Counted from the stretch's first letter, positions 1-9,769 are shown. The stretch: DNA of 64,000 bases from Diploptera punctata (GCA_030220185.1 JASPKZ010004951.1:186001-250000), one strand, 5' to 3'. Made by a program: numbers and translations. Notes: generated from the sequence alone by a model not told the origin.

Positions 1-780
1 GTAAATTCTTGTAGCAGATCTTCAAGTGAATTTCAGTTATGAAAAAATCCTAAACTTCTCCGAATAATGCTACACTTTATTTCAATACTGAAAATCCTAT
101 AATTATAGTACCAAATTTTATAAATTATGTTCAAATGAATGTTCAGTATTTATGTCACCGGAAGAAAATAGACTGACAATTTTTTTTTGCAATGTTATCA
201 AACACTTTAATAGCAATTAATAATATTAAGAAGCTAAAGCTAACATGATCAAAATAAATAAATTAATGTACACAACTAAACTATTGTAATAATAATAATG
301 ATAATTTAATAATATTTATTTCATTTTTATTTACCTTATTTCCAAAATCACCTAAATTTGAATTGTAAATAAATATAATGAAACAAAAGATGGAATAAGG
401 TATTTTTTACAAATGGATATGTCAAAGACATGTAAACATTGATATTAAAGGAAGCCTGAATTATCTCAATGTAGTGGTCAGAGCACCTCGTAAGCTGATG
501 AGTCAGCTCACCAGTGATTGGAAGTAATTTGAGTAGAGACTAATGTATTTGCATGCTTTTTATTTCCAAAATCACCTTAAAATAAGAAAACATTATGAGA
601 TTCCACAAAGCTGTAGTTATATTTATTAAATTAAGAAGCTACAGCTATTAATTTGATTGAAATAAGTAAATTAATGTACACAACTGAACTATAGTAATCA
701 ATGGTAAAGAGAAAAACATATTCCTGAACTGCGTAATGAGCAGTCATTTTTAATATAGGCTAATTGCAAAACTTGTAAAA
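1..780. repeat. AT-rich DNA with tRNA-SINE fragments
   Basis: No gene is visible. Positions 206-290 and 594-745 resemble, on the minus strand, the body of the SINE seen at 56140-56710 (shared segments around AAGCTAAAG and TTAATGTACACAA). Positions 452-497 resemble its tRNA-like head on the plus strand (GAAGCCTGAATTA followed by GTGGTCAGAGC). The rest is low-complexity AT-rich sequence. Confidence 0.5.
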
Positions 781-810
781 TATTCTTAGCTATTTTCGTG
801 TCTCATATGA

Positions 811-1200
811 TTGGCACATTCAAGTCCAGCTTCGACTCTTCCAAATGAAATATATAAAAATATTGTACTTTACCTTAGTGTCCAGCTAAGAAGAAAATCT
901 GCAATAGCAGCCCACACATGGTCAGAAAAATATCAAATTAAAAGAAAGGCTAAACTAATAAAACAAATAGAAAATTGTCAAGAGCTCTGTTTAGGAAAAA
1001 ATCTTCATTTGAAAGAATGAAAAGGAGAAATTAATGAACTTTGAAATTCTCTGGGAAAATGATTTGATTTTGAAGTTCTTCAGTCTACCAACAGAGGCAG
1101 GAGGAGGTGGCTCTTCAAGACGATTGTGAAAATACTGAGGCTGGAACCGAATAAGGTCCCAAAACTGGTCTAAGAAGAATAATGATGTGAGGTGATAAAA
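811..1200 (+). pseudogene. Penelope-like element 3' relic (family A)
   Basis: This is the C-terminal end of a PLE GIY-YIG nuclease region followed by the element tail. The frame holds SAIAAHTWSEKYQIKRKAKL, matching the SAIAAHSLLE..KI..EAKLLKQ block of better copies here (for example 4916-5030). The frame then breaks, while the nucleotide sequence continues to resemble the copy at 54580-55545, including the start of a LMNFEIP-like segment. A degenerate hammerhead-like motif (1134-1176) and an ATGTGAGGTGA end follow. The RT domain is absent, so this is a 5'-truncated dead copy. Confidence 0.7.
1134..1176 (+). ncRNA. degenerate hammerhead-like motif, PLE family A
   Basis: The box is CTGAGGC and helix II is GGAACC with GGTCCC (one mismatch). 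AAAACTGGTC stands where better copies read GAAACTAGTC. Position and order match other PLE tails in the window. It is probably inactive. Confidence 0.4.
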
Positions 1201-1344
1201 TTCAACTTAAAATTTTAAATATATTTTGTGCCAATTTTCAAAAAATAAAGAACAAAGTAGAAAAACTCATAAAATTATTTATTTCCTTGTGATCTTAAAC
1301 TTTTGTTAATAAAGATATTATAATTATGGTAATGTAGGTCTACT

Positions 1345-1456
1345 ATTATTAACGTGAGGAAGAATGTATATGCAAACCTAAATTTCTTCTACAAATTATG
1401 ATTAAGAAGAAGAAGAAATTTAGGTTTGCATATACATTCTTCATCACGTTAATAAT
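1345..1456. repeat. 46-bp perfect-type inverted repeat (hairpin)
   Basis: The left arm 1345-1390 and right arm 1409-1456 are near-perfect reverse complements (shared core TATATGCAAACCTAAATTTC) around a spacer of about 18 nt. No HHR box or PLE end motif is visible. It may be a tail-only inverted dimer of an unrecognised family or an independent foldback. Confidence 0.75.
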
Positions 1457-1524
1457 ATTCATTGTTATTGCATTAACAACATATTCTTATTGAATTTGTG
1501 TTGTATTTTAGAGCAAATATATCC

Positions 1525-1850
1525 ATCCATAGCAATTCTGCCCAAGGGCAAGTCTTTCACTGCAATCATAGCTTTTTCATGCTATGCTTTGCAGCTTTAC
1601 TAGGGAGTTATAGGTGTGGTAGCTTCCCGTTGCTTTCCACACCGGTGAAGGACGATGATGATAATGATAAGGATGATGGTGATGGCTGGATGATTTTCGG
1701 GGATCGTTGGGCCCTAAGCTTCCTGACATTTGTCTTACAGGTGAGGAAAACCTCAAAAAAAACCTCACCGAGGAGCCTGTCCCGACCGGGAATCACTGCG
1801 TGATAAGGCCGCACACTACCTCGAGACTACAGTGGTGGATTGTGCACATA
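1525..1850 (-). mobile_element. tRNA-derived SINE (type Z)
   Basis: This is a minus-strand copy of a SINE also found at 5347-5676 (plus) and 39852-40147 (minus). Its head reads GTGGTCTCGAGGTAG on the minus strand, resembling a tRNA A box, and a B-box-like segment lies about 40 nt downstream. The body holds a (GAT/ATC)-rich stretch and ends near an imperfect CTGCCCTCGGGC-like segment. The small frames inside it are not genes. Confidence 0.65.
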
Positions 1851-1899
1851 TATAATAATTTAGTAAATATATTTTGGATAAAACTGTTTATTATACTCT

Positions 1900-1985
1900 A
1901 AATCCCAGGCTAAAAGATATTTGGATTACCAGCCAGTTGTTGGCCTCACATCCATATGTGTCAACCACAATCAACCACCAAATAC
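1900..1985 (-). repeat. 3' fragment of Leu/Ser-type tRNA SINE
   Basis: On the minus strand this resembles the distal part of the SINE at 57314-57663 (the CATATGGATGTGAGGCCAAC-like segment and the preceding TTGACACA motif). The head is missing. Confidence 0.5.
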
Positions 1986-2377
1986 TGTACATTACTGAAA
2001 ATAAATTTCTAAAAAGATTTATACAGAGTTACTAGCTAACCGAGCATGGAGTTTTTCACAAAAAACGGCATCCTTCTATTATGCATTCCTGCATATAAAA
2101 TAGATAGCTGGAAAGTATAATAGTTCCTACCTTTAAAAAATTATATATGTACAATGCACTAAGTTAGTGTCACCAACAGGTTTAAATGTAGGGGTTGAAC
2201 CTAGGGCCAGTTCACTTTCAATAAGAAATGGCTGTGGCCTTAGACGGAATGTTCCAGCATTTTCTTTACAACCTGGGAAACCACAGAAAACCATTTTTAT
2301 GTGTTGAGCAACGTTTCATAGCTTTTGGCGCTCTTAGGAATTGAAATGTGAAGAGAAAAATTTGCCTTTAGATTGGA

Positions 2378-2460
2378 GACTTAGGATAGCTCAGATGGTA
2401 GAGCATTAGCATAAAAAGTTATAGGTCCTGTGTTCAAACCCCAGTTCCAGACATATTCTT
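2378..2460 (+). repeat. tRNA-like SINE head
   Basis: TAGCTCAGATGGTAGAGC is a good A box and GTGTTCAAACCCC a B box, about 30 nt apart. The element is a SINE remnant rather than a tRNA gene: its anticodon arm is imperfect and the acceptor stem does not close. Confidence 0.55.
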
Positions 2461-2518
2461 CTCAATGAATGAATGAATCATTTCTTATCTTACCTCAAAT
2501 TTCATATTTCTTTTTAAA

Positions 2519-2567
2519 CACAGGAACTGCAGTTTTCAAGAGGAATCCCTCTCATCCTCAACCGATA
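2519..2567 (-). ncRNA. hammerhead-like motif, PLE family B
   Basis: On the minus strand the box is TTGAGGA followed by a conserved T. Helix II is GAGAGG/CCTCTT, then GAA, palindrome AACTGCAGTT as helix III, and C at the predicted cleavage position. Flanking CGG and CTG can form a short helix I. Confidence 0.6.
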
Positions 2568-2975
2568 TTATGACTACCGGATTTTAATTTGAATCTTCAT
2601 CTACAACATTGCCATCTGGTGCTGATTTGATGAACTTTGTGATCAAGTCCTGTACATCGGGAATTTCAAAATTCATGGATTTAAATTTGTTCTTCGGAAT
2701 ATATATATTTTCTCAAACTGTCAATTCCAAAGGCTTTTCCAAATGTTTTAGAAGTTTAGCCTCTTTTTTTCAATTTTATGACTCTCCAGCAAACTATGTG
2801 CTGCAATGGCTGATTTTTCAATTTCACCATTTTTAATATTTCTAAAGTGTTCCTTTGTGCAAGTGTCCAAATTCCTTTTTGTTTTTCTTGTGTATATTTT
2901 ATTGCAGTCATTTATCAAATCAGCACCAGAGCAACGTTATAGATGAAGATTCAAACGAAAATCTGGTAGTCATAA

Positions 2976-3026
2976 TATCGACTGAGGATGAGAGGAACTC
3001 CTCTTGAAAACTGCAGTTCCTCTGTT
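2976..3026 (+). ncRNA. hammerhead-like motif, PLE family B
   Basis: The box is an exact CTGAGGA, then T. Helix II is GAGAGG/CCTCTT closing a 4-nt loop, followed by GAA, palindrome AACTGCAGTT and C. It is the mirror copy of 2519-2567 in the inverted dimer. Confidence 0.65.
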
Positions 3027-3096
3027 TTAAAAACATAAATTAAGAATCATCGGAGAACATATTGTTTAAATAACTCACCTCATAGGATTCATGCTT

Positions 3097-3148
3097 CCAT
3101 GATATCGCGATTTCAAACATAATCATGTTCATCGTCAGCCATAACTCC
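3097..3148 (-). ncRNA. hammerhead-like motif (left arm of giant palindrome)
   Basis: This is the mirror of 5175-5224: box CTGACGA, helix II GAACAT/ATGTTT, GAA, palindrome ATCGCGAT, then A. Confidence 0.7.
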
Positions 3149-3272
3149 GACTGTTGAAATTCTTCGGCCGTCAACTATTCTATTGTTGCCATCTTCAGTG
3201 CTGCTATCTATGGTTGAATTTATGAACTTCGAAATTAATGTAATTTCGTTAGGGATATCAAAATTCATTGAT

Positions 3273-4213
3273 CTATTTTTGTTTTTCTGAATGTATATTT
3301 TTTCCCAAAACTGTCAATTCCAAAGGTTTCTCTACTTGTTTTAAAAGTTTAGCTTCTCTTCCAATTTTATGATGTTCTAATAAACTATGTGCAGCAATTG
3401 CAGATTTTTCAATTTCACAATTTTTAATATTTCTGAAATGTTCTTTTGTCCGAATTTCCAAATTCCTTTTAGTTTTTCCTATATAAACTTTATTGCAATC
3501 TTCACAATTTATTTGATAAATTCCAGATTTCTTACTGTCTGGAACATTGACTTTTTTATTGGTACTTAGAAGATTACCCAGACTAAATTTATTTATTGGT
3601 GCCAAAAAAATGTTGTATTTGTCAAAAATTTTTTGAAATTTCCTATGCATTTCAGGATGGTAAGTAATTTTCTTGTATTTTTTTCTTTTCTTTGCAATTT
3701 TGTAAAGTAGTATATTCATTAAGTTTTTTATTGTGTTTGAATTTTCTTCAACTTATTTATAATTAATTCTTTATCAAAACCATTTAATCTAGCAATGTTT
3801 AAGATATGTTTAAACTCTTTATTGAAATTTTCTTCGTTTAATGGTACATTTGTCAATCTGTAAATTAAGCTATTGAATATTGCATGCTTATGAGCAATGT
3901 GATTGAAGCCTGATGATTTAATGTAATTATCTGTATGAGTTCCTTTTCTAAATATATCAAATTCAATTTTCAGTGTTTGATCATTCCTAATTATACATAA
4001 ATCCAAAAAAGGAATTTTGTTTTCTTTTTCTAATTCGACGGTAAACTTTACTGATTCATCCTGAAGGTTTAATAATTTAAGAGCATCTTCAATATCCTTA
4101 GAATTTATTATTGCAAAAATATCATCCACATATCTGTACCAAGTCTTAAACATCCATGGGTATGCTTTAGTGATTTGACACTTGGTACAGATATGTGGAT
4201 GATATTTTTGCAA
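3273..4213 (-). pseudogene. PLE reverse transcriptase / GIY-YIG fragment (left arm)
   Basis: Reading leftwards from 4144, the frame gives WYRYVDD (RT catalytic YVDD), IPFLDL, TDNYIKSSGFN and a long helical thumb-like region to about 3728. A frameshift follows near 3725. The next frame (3719-3273) holds KKSGIYQINC...KVYIGKTKR, the paired GIY and YIG motifs of the nuclease, then EHFRN and SAIAAHSLLEHHKIGREAKL. RT fingers and the N-terminal region are missing and the end is shifted relative to the right arm. A PLE normally encodes one RT to GIY-YIG polyprotein, so this is a broken C-terminal half. Confidence 0.85.
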
Positions 4214-5207
4214 TAATAAATTCTAAGGATATTGAAGATGCTCTTAAATTATTAAACCTTCAGGATGAATCAGTAAAGTTTACCGTCGAATTAGAAAAAG
4301 AAAACAAAATTCCTTTTTTGGATTTATGTATAATTAGGAATGATCAAACACTGAAAATTGAATTTGATATATTTAGAAAAGGAACTCATACAGATAATTA
4401 CATTAAATCATCAGGCTTCAATCACATTGCTCATAAGCATGCAATATTCAATAGCTTAATTTACAGATTGACAAATGTACCATTAAACGAAGAAAATTTC
4501 AATAAAGAGTTTAAACATATCTTAAACATTGCTAGATTAAATGGTTTTGATAAAGAATTAATTATAAATAAGTTGAAGAAATTCAAACACAATAAAAGAC
4601 TTAATGAATATACTACTTTACAAAATTGCAAAGAAAAGAAAAAAATACAAGAAAATTACTTACCATCCTGAAATGCATAGGAAATTTCAAAAATTTTTGA
4701 CAAATACAACATTTTTTTGGCACCAATAAATAAATTTAGTCTGGGTAATCTTCTAAGTACCAATAAAAAAGTCAAAGTTCCAGACAGTAAAATCTGGAAT
4801 TTATCAAATAGATTGTGAAGATTGCAATAAAGTTTATATAGGAAAAAACTAAAAGGAATTTGGAAATTCGGACAAAAGAACATTTCAGAAATATTAAAAA
4901 TTGTGAAATTGAAAAATCTGCAATTGCTGCACATAGTTTATTAGAACATCATAAAATTGGAAGAGAAGCTAAACTTTTAAAACAAGTAGAGAAACCTTTG
5001 GAATTGACAGTTTGGGAAAAAATATACATTCAGAAAAACAAAAATAGATCAATGAATTTTGATATCCCTAACGAAATTACATTAATTTCGAAGTTCATAA
5101 ATTCAACCATAGATAGCAGCACTGAAGATGGCGACAATAGAATAGTTGACGGCCGAAGAATTTCAACAGTCGGAGTTATGGCTGACGATGAACATGATTA
5201 TGTTTGA
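4195..5207 (+). pseudogene. PLE reverse transcriptase / GIY-YIG fragment (right arm)
   Basis: From 4183 the plus strand reads the same RT C-terminal half as the left arm (YVDDIFAIINSK, IPFLDLCIIRND) up to about 4668. The frame is then disrupted around 4570-4860, where the GIY motif and GKT segment are mutated. It reopens at 4860-5207 with EIRTKEHFRN, SAIAAHSLLEHHKIGREAKL, LTVWEKIYIQKNK and a short acidic tail before TGA. The two arms have different frameshifts, so they decayed independently after duplication. Confidence 0.85.
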
Positions 5208-5224
5208 AATCGCGATATCATGGA
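5175..5224 (+). ncRNA. best-formed hammerhead ribozyme candidate
   Basis: Box CTGACGA is at 5182-5188. T5189 is unpaired, helix II is 5190-5195 with 5200-5205 (GAACAT/ATGTTT, 6 bp, loop GATT), and GAA is at 5206-5208. Helix III starts at A5209 and ends at T5216 (palindrome ATCGCGAT), with A5217 at the cleavage position. Helix I pairs 5176-5181 with 5218-5223 (6 bp including G-U pairs). All three helices and the core are present. The extra T between box and helix II departs from the textbook consensus. Confidence 0.75.
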
Positions 5225-5275
5225 AGCATGAATCCTATGAGGTGAGTTATTTAAACAATATGTTCTCCGATGATT

Positions 5276-5346
5276 TTTAATGATTATACCTCATAATGTT
5301 TACTTCCCAACATTAATTAAATATAAATTAAGAACCTCATAATGTT
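5276..5346 (+). repeat. PLE terminal motifs, two copies
   Basis: ACCTCATAATG occurs at about 5287 and again near 5335. Each lies downstream of a TGAGGT motif and matches the distal half of the terminal hairpin seen at other PLE ends. Two ends in a row suggest nested or repeated insertion at this site. Confidence 0.5.
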
Positions 5347-5676
5347 ATTAGTCCACCACTGTGGTCTCGAGGTAGCATGCTGCCTTGTCATGCAGCGGGC
5401 CCAGGTTTGATTCCTGGTCAGGACAGGCTACTGGGTGAGCTTTTTTCGGGGTTTTTCCTCACCTGTAAGACAAATGTCAGGAAGCTTAGGGTCCAAAGAT
5501 CCCTGAAAATCATCCGGTCATCATTGTCATCATTATCATCATCATCCTTCACCAGTGTGGAAAGCAATGGGAAGCTACCACACCTATAATTCCCTAGTAA
5601 AGCTGCAAAGCATAGCATGAAAATGCTATGATTGCAGTGAAAGACCTGCCCTCGGGCAAAATTACTATGGATGGAT
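5347..5676 (+). mobile_element. tRNA-derived SINE (type Z), plus copy
   Basis: The head reads GTGGTCTCGAGGTAGCATGC, and a B-box-like GGTTTGATTCCTGG lies about 45 nt on. The body with TCATC/ATTATC repeats and the CCTGCCCTCGGGCAAAA end follow. It aligns to 1525-1850 and 39852-40147 and inserts just after a PLE terminal motif. Confidence 0.7.
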
Positions 5677-5970
5677 AATAATATTTCCCATATTTAACTT
5701 ATAAGCATATTTTTCCCTTCAAATATAATGGGATACATAGGTTTGTAGTGTTCTTATTTAAATGTTAAGAAATACTAGGGATCAGTTTAAAAGTTTTAGC
5801 AATCACATTCATAAATTAAGCACTTCAAAAAATTAAAGTCTCTATTCTAATTATTATAATATCTAGTTATCATGGTAATATTAGATAGTGTCTACAATCT
5901 ATAAATAAGAGAGCTGAGGAAAAGGAAGAAGGGCTGCCAAACTGAAGAAATCCTGTGCTAGAAGTATATA

Positions 5971-6495
5971 TAGGGCTATTCAGAAAGAAGGAACAGACTT
6001 CAAACATTTATTTCTTCCAAACTACAAAAAGTAGAAACAAAATTCCAACGTTCCTAGAAAGAGAAAAGTTTGAAGTTCCGATCATAGCCACAATGGCATT
6101 GTTGCTTGAAGTTGGATTGAAAGAGGAGCAGAAGATCAACTCCATTGCCGGTGGCCTCCCAGGTCACCAGACCTAACCCCGTGTGATTTTTTATCTGTGG
6201 GGTAACGTAAAAGACCGTGTTTTTATCCCCCCCATGCCTGACACTCTTAAAAATCTGCGACATCGAATTGTTGATGTTTTGAATCCGATAACTGGAGACC
6301 AGCTGTTTCGTGTGTGGCAAGAAATGGACCACCGTTTTGATATTTGTCGTGTAACACATGGTGCTCATGTTGAATGCATAAAAAAGTGAAATTTGAACTT
6401 TTTTTCTTTCCAGGAACATTGGAATTGTGTTCTATTTTTTGTAGTTTGGAAGAAATTAATGTTTGAAATATGTTCCTTCTTTCTGAATAGCGTTG
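5971..6495 (+). mobile_element. internally deleted Tc1/mariner element with long TIRs
   Basis: Inverted repeats of about 100 bp (inner shared block CTATTCAGAAAGAAGGAACA) bound a 525-bp element flanked by TA on both sides (5969-5970, 6496-6497). The central part encodes only the C-terminal end of a transposase. It resembles the mariner at 20799-22144 in protein but not in TIR sequence, so it is a related non-autonomous deletion derivative. Confidence 0.8.
6105..6389 (+). pseudogene. Tc1/mariner transposase C-terminal fragment
   Basis: The reading FYLWGNVKDRVFIPPMP, then QLFRVWQEMDHRFDICRVTH, matches the end of the transposase at 20916-21332 (FFMWGLVKDHVYVPPLP, VWQEIEYRLDICRVTKGAH). The upstream catalytic domain is deleted. 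Just before it a GLPGHQT-like stretch ends in a stop where the relative reads the SPDLTPCD block, so the last catalytic Asp region is damaged. Confidence 0.75.
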
Positions 6496-6499
6496 TATA

Positions 6500-8035
6500 T
6501 AAATAGTTTTAAAAAAATAAAAAGAATTTTTATTGACAATGAAAAAACACACATTATAAATCAGTGTATGCAAGTTCTGTCCTGCACTGCAAGAATAGGA
6601 CATATGCTTACTATGGCTTAGTATCCTCCCCTCAAAATCCAGTACAGCAAGCGCGTTCCAATCCCCATTACCATTACAGACAACATTACCCTAGACACAG
6701 GAATCGGAACATAACTTTTGAACAGTGATTATAATAAATAATAGGAGTTAAATATTGTTATAAATAGGATAATTAGGACTAGATATTTTAATTAATTATT
6801 TTAAATAGTATTAATATTATAGGTTTCATATGATAGGGAATATTAGTTTTAGTTGGAATACTTAGAATAACAGGATGGTAGACAGAAATGGTAATCAGAT
6901 TTACCTTGACTAGTTACAGTTAGGTCTATATCAAATCATATACAGTTACATGTTGAGGGTCTGGAAACATCCAGAACGAAATATAGCCTATGGAGGAGAA
7001 AGTCAGGTTTTCACATTCCAAAAGACAGGACAAATGTACCGCTAGGGCCTATGAACTTACTATGCTTGGTGAGAGAGAGAGAGAGAGAGAGAGAGATTAC
7101 AGTTAGGCCTTCAGAGAGTAGTAATAAAAGTGTAGAGTATATGGACGGTCAGTGTTGAAAACGTAGTGGGTGAAGCAGCAGCTGGGTAAGTCTGCACCAT
7201 GTTATTCTTAATAGGATTTTGGGGGCCTTTATAATAAAATCAAGATGGGCTTAGGTCTGGAAATAAATTTAAGTTGTTATGAAATAATATTAGTAATGAA
7301 ATATGGTTGGATCAAGTCAGGTCATGGGGCGAAGATTCAACATACTGTAGTATAACTTCTCTCTTTCTCCCCCCCCCATGAATATGTATTAGAATAAGTT
7401 AGGCTAATTTATTTATTTGTAATTATTTTGTTCTTATAATTTTAAATATAGATGGTTATTTAATTAGTTATCAATTGTCTCGAATACCCTCTACTATAAA
7501 GTCATCAGCCATACCGCTCGGCTAACCTAATCCGTAGGTAAATCACACGCTATCTTACCGTCACAGGTAATCCATGTTCCAAAGGTCCTTTATGCCCTAA
7601 ATAAGCTAACATAAGCGTAACAGATATGCAAATCTAACTCCTTTTATTTAAAATAAACCTGATAATACTGCAACTATTGTGTAAAAATATCAACAGTGTA
7701 CGCAGGTGATCCCTCTGCTATAGTCCTGAATCATTTGTAGTACCATAAATTAAAGAACTTCTGCAAACAATTCACTTATGGACTGAATAGCTTAATTGTC
7801 AGATGAAAATTTATTCCCATGCATGTATTAAAGTTTTGGGAACAACCTTTAGAACAAGTGAATAGGCAGGTAGTCTACAAATTCAAGGCCAGGTTTTGCA
7901 ATTACAGCCGTTTCAACCTAGGGCTTCTGACTTGGGGCATTATTTTGGTGTAAAACCTTTAGACTCAATTTACCACAGTTTCTCCTTTATGACATCCTGC
8001 AATCAAATGGCACAATAAATATCTTCATAGTTAAA
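6500..8035. other. no gene recognised; (GA)n at 7073-7096
   Basis: This is AT-rich non-coding sequence with one GAGA microsatellite. A segment near 7200-7210 resembles ordinary unique DNA. No ORF above background or element end could be supported. Confidence 0.5.
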
Positions 8036-8039
8036 TATG

Positions 8040-8440
8040 GGAAATAACATTATGAGGTTCTTAATTCGTAAATTAATGAGTCATTGAATGCCAGCTATTG
8101 CAGCACATAGTTTATTGGAGAATCATAAAATTGAAAAAGAAGCCCTACTTTTAAAACATTTGGAAAAACCTTTAGAATTGACAATTTGGGAGAAGATATA
8201 TATTCAGAAGAACAAATTTAGATCCATGAATTTCGAGATTCCTGTTAAATGTAACCTCATCTCAAAGTTTATCAAATCAACACCAGATGGCAACATTATT
8301 GATGGAGATTCCAACGAAAATCCGGTAGTCATAATGTCGGTTGAAAATGAGAGAGATCCTTCTCTCGAAAACTAGTTCCCGTGTTTGAAGAAACATAAAA
8401 TATGAGATAAGATGTTAAAAACTGACTCATTAATTTACAT
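8040..8440 (+). mobile_element. 5'-truncated PLE (family B)
   Basis: It begins with an inverted copy of the terminal motif (CATTATGAGGTTC). The GIY-YIG C-terminal region follows: AIAAHSLLENHKIEKEA, LTIWEKIYIQKNKFRSMNFE, then VVIMSVENERD (8088-8375). A hammerhead-like motif and TGAGATAAGATGT close it. Only the last fifth of a PLE is present. Because the end motif stands at both sides in opposite orientation, it is bounded by short inverted repeats. Confidence 0.75.
8334..8388 (+). ncRNA. hammerhead-like motif, PLE family B
   Basis: Box TTGAAAA is degenerate (two changes). Helix II is a perfect GAGAGA/TCTCTC, followed by GAA, palindrome AACTAGTT and C. CGG before the box pairs with CCG after the cleavage position. 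Confidence 0.6.
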
Positions 8441-8514
8441 AATAAGTATATGTTCTTGTGTATGCAAACTAACAACCAAATCACTCCTCATGCATCCCAA
8501 AAAAAAAAAGAACA

Positions 8515-8890
8515 GATGGCATAACCCTGCTTGATGAGGAGTGCACCTTGAATATTTAGGGATCAGTGATCTCTAAGTTTTCATTTCATAGTTTCAGGGT
8601 CACATTGTGAACCCATGTCTCATCAGTAGTCACATATCTTGAATAAAAACTTCTTTGTCTGCTCTAGAACCAGATGGAGCTACTTGCAAACCATTATTCT
8701 CTGTCGTTCTTGAGAAGTAGAGTGATATTTAAAATATTCATCCTGTGGTTTTACTCATGCACAATTCTTTATTCAAAATGTTATGCACACTACGGTTTGA
8801 ATAGCCCATTTCCTTTACTATATCACTGATAGCGATTCAATCTTACAGATCTAAATCATGTATTTGGTTTTCTGGAGTTGTGACGGTGTG
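8515..8890 (-). pseudogene. mariner transposase relic
   Basis: The minus strand, read across several frames, gives DIVKEMGYSNRSVHNIL (the helix-turn-helix side of mariner transposases), a TWVH segment (the first catalytic block ends ETWVH in the family) and a VMPS-like end. It contains many stops and frameshifts, and no terminal repeats could be identified. Confidence 0.5.
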
Positions 8891-8907
8891 TGAAGAACTG
8901 ACATGAT

Positions 8908-9040
8908 TTTAAGATTTAAATTAAAATATTTTAATCCTAACATCATATTCAGTCTTCTAATTAGAAGACTGGATATGAGGTGAGGTATAAAATATTTTGA
9001 TTTAAATCTTAAATTAAACCTCATAGTGATTTTTTCCTAT
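8908..9040. mobile_element. tail-only PLE inverted dimer
   Basis: Arms 8908-8959 and 8961-9012 are reverse complements around AGTCTTCTAATTAGAAGACT. The right arm reads ATGAGGTGAGG...ACCTCATAGTG...TTCCTA, the same terminal hairpin and end as the other PLE tails. No RT, nuclease or ribozyme box remains. Confidence 0.7.
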
Positions 9041-9389
9041 AACATTTCAAGACTGCCATCATGATCATCTTCACAAGTTGTTCTACCACATTTAAACTCT
9101 CAACATCACAATTTTACTATACAATAAAGACAGCAGATTCTCCCAAGGTTGCTCTCTTACATCAGTGAATTTGAGATAGAGGCATTCCTTTCTTTTTTAG
9201 ACATTTAATCACAACTCTTTGCTCAATTGATTCCATTTTTCTACAGATGCAAATCTCTTGCCATTCAAACAATGGGATGAACCCTAGTAATTAGTATTAT
9301 TAATTAATCTCTGTTGATTGTTCTTCTTTTTGTTTATTTGTAGGATTTTATCCTGTTTATTTCCAAAATCACATCTCGGAGGAAGACAT

Positions 9390-9745
9390 ATTCAGTGTGC
9401 AGCCACTGTCTATCCATCTCTTGGCTGGTCTTCCTCTTGCACTTCTCTCGTCCATTGGTCTATCTTCTTTAGCTCTTTTCGCAAGTCTATAATATTTCCA
9501 ATATTTTCATCCGTCTTTAAAAATGTGGTAATGTCTTGAATTTGACATCTGATTCTAATTTCTGTATTGTGTATCCTATCAAATAATGTTTTCCCCTGAA
9601 TAGTTATTAATATCTTAATTTCGCATGTGCTTATTATTTGTATAGTTTTTGTTGTATCAGCCCTAATTTCTGCTTCATGTATGAAAACTGGTTGAACTAT
9701 CATTTTGTATATGCAAATGGGGTTCGTTAGTCCTGTAAGACAACC
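9390..9745 (-). pseudogene. RTE-like LINE C-terminal relic
   Basis: The minus-strand frame (9748-9410) contains IRADTTKTIQIISTCEIKIL, then GKTLFDRIHNTEIRIRCQI. This matches the post-RT C-terminal region common in insect RTE-like LINE ORFs (a thumb-like domain before the W..H...M segment). The catalytic domains are absent, and it is fused to unrelated sequence at about 9745. Confidence 0.6.
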
Positions 9746-9769
9746 CATCTAGGAGAGACAACTCCAAAA

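Larger units (their letters stand above)
2478..3044. mobile_element. PLE inverted dimer, asymmetric (family B)
   Basis: A minus-strand 3' part (2478-2906, GIY-YIG C-terminus plus tail) abuts a shorter plus-strand 3' part (2907-3044, tail only). The tails are reverse complements across GAACTGCAGTTTTCAAGAGG-type sequence. On the minus strand 2590-2880 encodes the IAAHSLLE...LTV.EKIYI-type C-terminal region with frame breaks. Each half carries a hammerhead-like motif. The two halves were truncated at different points, so the loop is unpaired. Confidence 0.75.
3045..5275. mobile_element. 2.2-kb PLE head-to-head inverted dimer (giant palindrome)
   Basis: Two PLE copies are joined at their 5'-truncated ends: the minus copy covers 3045-4144 and the plus copy 4180-5275, with a spacer of about 35 nt (4145-4179). 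The arms are almost identical over about 1.1 kb; they differ by small indels. Both start in the RT just before the YVDD catalytic motif and run through the GIY-YIG nuclease, a hammerhead-like motif and the ATGAGGTGAG tail. The near-identity suggests one insertion event or recent conversion. As RNA or single-stranded DNA it would fold into one very long hairpin. Confidence 0.9.

Noticed and set aside
484..520. Hammerhead motif from CTGATGAGTC
   Set aside because: The box matches, but no GAA follows a paired helix II and helix III is absent; the segment belongs to a dispersed repeat.
1498..1814. Histidine- and serine-rich ORFs
   Set aside because: They lie wholly inside a tRNA-derived SINE whose ATC repeats produce these codons.
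6500..8035. Regulatory region near (GA)n
   Set aside because: A lone microsatellite with no adjacent gene gives no support for a promoter.
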